From NCBI GenBank assembly GCA_964590255.1, contig CAZPYA010000127.1:1-14678 (forward strand): a stretch of DNA of 14,678 nt. Reading direction: 5' to 3'. Each line of letters starts with the position of its first letter. The stretch's first letter is position 1. This stretch comes from JAKIYB01 sp964590255 (GTDB lineage Bacteria; Armatimonadota; Hebobacteria; CAIYQO01). Of this stretch, positions 13,424 to 14,678 are shown piece by piece. Below the pieces are notes generated by a model that was given only the letters and a program-made list of their open reading frames with translations, searched no databases and had not been told where the DNA came from. The translations under genes and the position numbers were made by a program.

Positions 13424-14678
13424 ATGCCTGACTTGACTCCATGGGAACGCTGGTGTTACGACCACCTGCCGGTCGGTATCGCGATACTCGACCGGCAACG
13501 CGTCTATCAGTATGTCAATGCCACCTACGCGGCCACCCAGGGGTTTTACGCGCCGGACCTGCAGGCAGTTGCCTTCACGCAGGGGCCCGCCTACTGGGTC
13601 ACCCTCCTGACGCCCCTGTTTGAGCAGGCTGAAGCGAATCACGATCTCGTCAGCGTGTATGACGTGACGTTGATTTATCCTGGCCAGCCCAAACTGCAAC
13701 GGCAGTGGGATGTGACCGTCTTGCCGTACCGTAACGAGAACACGGTGGATGGGTTTCTCCTCTATCTGACCGATGTCACGTGCCGAGAACAACTCCGGCA
13801 ACTCGGGACGGAAACTGCACGCCTCCACAGTGTATTCGATGTGGCGGTGGATACGATCCTGGTGATTGATGACGGCGGCATCATCATCAATGCCAATCCT
13901 GCTGCATGTCGTATGTTCGGCTACACCGCCGATGAATTGATCGGCTTATCCCTCCCCACACTCATGCCTGAAGACCGCCGTCAAGAGCACCGGTATGGGA
14001 TGGAGCGGTATCTGCATACCGGCGTGCCGCACGTAATCAGTACGGTGTATGACGTCGAAGCCCGTCGTAAGGATGGGAGTGCCTTTCCGTGCGAGTTGTC
14101 CGTCGCCGAGTCACAGGAAAGTGGTGAACGGCGCATTTTTGTCGGCATTTTGCGGGATGTTACCGAGCGACGACGGGGAGAAGAAGCGCTGCGCGCTTCT
14201 GAATCCAGTTATCGCCAGTTATTTGAAGATGCCTCGGATGCCATCATGCTCTTTGATGACGCGGGGCATCTCCTGAACGTGAATCGACAAGCTGAGCGCC
14301 TGACCAACTATTTTGAGCACGAACTGTTGCAGATGTCGATGGATGGGCTCATTCAGCATGACCAGCGTGATGCTATCCGCGTGTGCTTCGATTCCCTTCG
14401 ACAGCATGGCAGCATCGCCGGTGATACGCTGCTGCAACGCTGTGACGGCGCCGTGATCGAGGTGGAATATCGTGGCGTGCGCATTGCCCCGAACCGGTAT
14501 CAGATCATCCTGCGCGATGTTACCGAGCGCAAGCGCGCTGAAGCAGAGCGGGATCGCCTGTTCGCCGAGATCGAGCAGCGTGCCGGTGAATTAGACAGTA
14601 TTCTCAACTCCATCGCGGACGGCTTGGTCATCTATAATGTGAACGGCGATATCCTGCGCATCAATGAGGCGGCGCGAC
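13424..14678 (+). CDS. Multi-PAS sensor protein, probably histidine kinase (runs off right edge)
   Basis: The frame is open from ATG 13424 to the window end, giving 418 codons with no stop. Three PAS domains are visible: residues about 5-120 (LPVGIAILDRQRVYQYVN), about 133-247 (VAVDTILVIDDGGIIINAN, EARRKDGSAFPCELSVAE, GILRDVTERRR) and about 258-370 (SYRQLFEDASDAIMLFDDAG, ILRDVTERKRAE). A fourth begins at about 390 (ILNSIADGLVIYNVNGDI). The linkers with DVTERKRAEAERD are the usual coiled connections. No membrane segment is seen, so the sensing is likely cytoplasmic. The kinase part, if any, lies beyond the edge; the histidine-kinase call rests on this architecture and on the kinase remnant just upstream, which is of the type that follows such PAS arrays. 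There is no ribosome-binding site before ATG 13424, so the start is less certain; the first PAS begins close after it, which supports the choice. Confidence 0.88.
   Translation, partial: MPDLTPWERWCYDHLPVGIAILDRQRVYQYVNATYAATQGFYAPDLQAVAFTQGPAYWVTLLTPLFEQAEANHDLVSVYDVTLIYPGQPKLQRQWDVTVLPYRNENTVDGFLLYLTDVTCREQLRQLGTETARLHSVFDVAVDTILVIDDGGIIINANPAACRMFGYTADELIGLSLPTLMPEDRRQEHRYGMERYLHTGVPHVISTVYDVEARRKDGSAFPCELSVAESQESGERRIFVGILRDVTERRRGEEALRASESSYRQLFEDASDAIMLFDDAGHLLNVNRQAERLTNYFEHELLQMSMDGLIQHDQRDAIRVCFDSLRQHGSIAGDTLLQRCDGAVIEVEYRGVRIAPNRYQIILRDVTERKRAEAERDRLFAEIEQRAGELDSILNSIADGLVIYNVNGDILRINEAAR

Overview
This is a GC-rich bacterial segment that mixes intact genes with clearly decaying ones. 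No rRNA, tRNA, CRISPR array or insertion sequence was recognised. The gene content is GH127 and GH32/43-like glycosidases, a GH29 remnant, a very large secreted papain-family protease with Ig-like repeats, and multi-PAS sensor kinases. It suggests a free-living, polysaccharide-degrading bacterium, perhaps Armatimonadota or Chloroflexota. That placement is inference from gene style only and is weak.

Left part (1-5111, all minus strand): proA, encoding gamma-glutamyl phosphate reductase for proline synthesis, has a sigma70-type promoter placed so that its mRNA would be leaderless. It is followed after 19 nt by a glycosidase cluster. The cluster is a five-bladed-propeller (GH32/43-like) protein, then a GH127 (beta-L-arabinofuranosidase family) enzyme 2 nt further on, then a second propeller gene that overlaps the GH127 stop and runs off the left edge. 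The three glycosidase genes look translationally coupled and probably trim arabinose- or fructose-type side chains from plant or exopolysaccharide glycans. Their substrate cannot be read from the sequence.

Middle (5167-6049): the wreck of a RyR-domain locus. A minus-strand C-terminal half of a RyR domain lies head-to-head with a plus-strand gene remnant. The plus remnant keeps the Walker-B region, a conserved C-terminal region and the tail of another RyR domain, but has lost its Walker-A region and other internal pieces and is frameshifted. Next, 6050-6223 is a short gene-free spacer with overlapping inverted repeats.

Right-centre (6224-11803, minus): one 1859-residue secreted protein. Its order is signal peptide, complete papain-type (C1) catalytic domain, lectin-like domain, twelve about 95-residue beta-sandwich repeats in strict A-B alternation (six 190-residue dimers, about 570 bp period), a beta-rich domain and a FlgD-like Ig domain. 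A 163-residue protein of unknown function lies upstream of it on the same strand.

Right end (12550-14678, plus): a truncated alpha-L-fucosidase (GH29) start, with signal peptide, is fused by an apparent deletion to the C-terminal part of a histidine kinase. That kinase part also carries a one-base frameshift near its end. An intact-looking multi-PAS sensor gene follows and runs off the right edge. So at least two loci in 14.7 kb (RyR and GH29/kinase) show deletion-and-join decay next to well-preserved genes.
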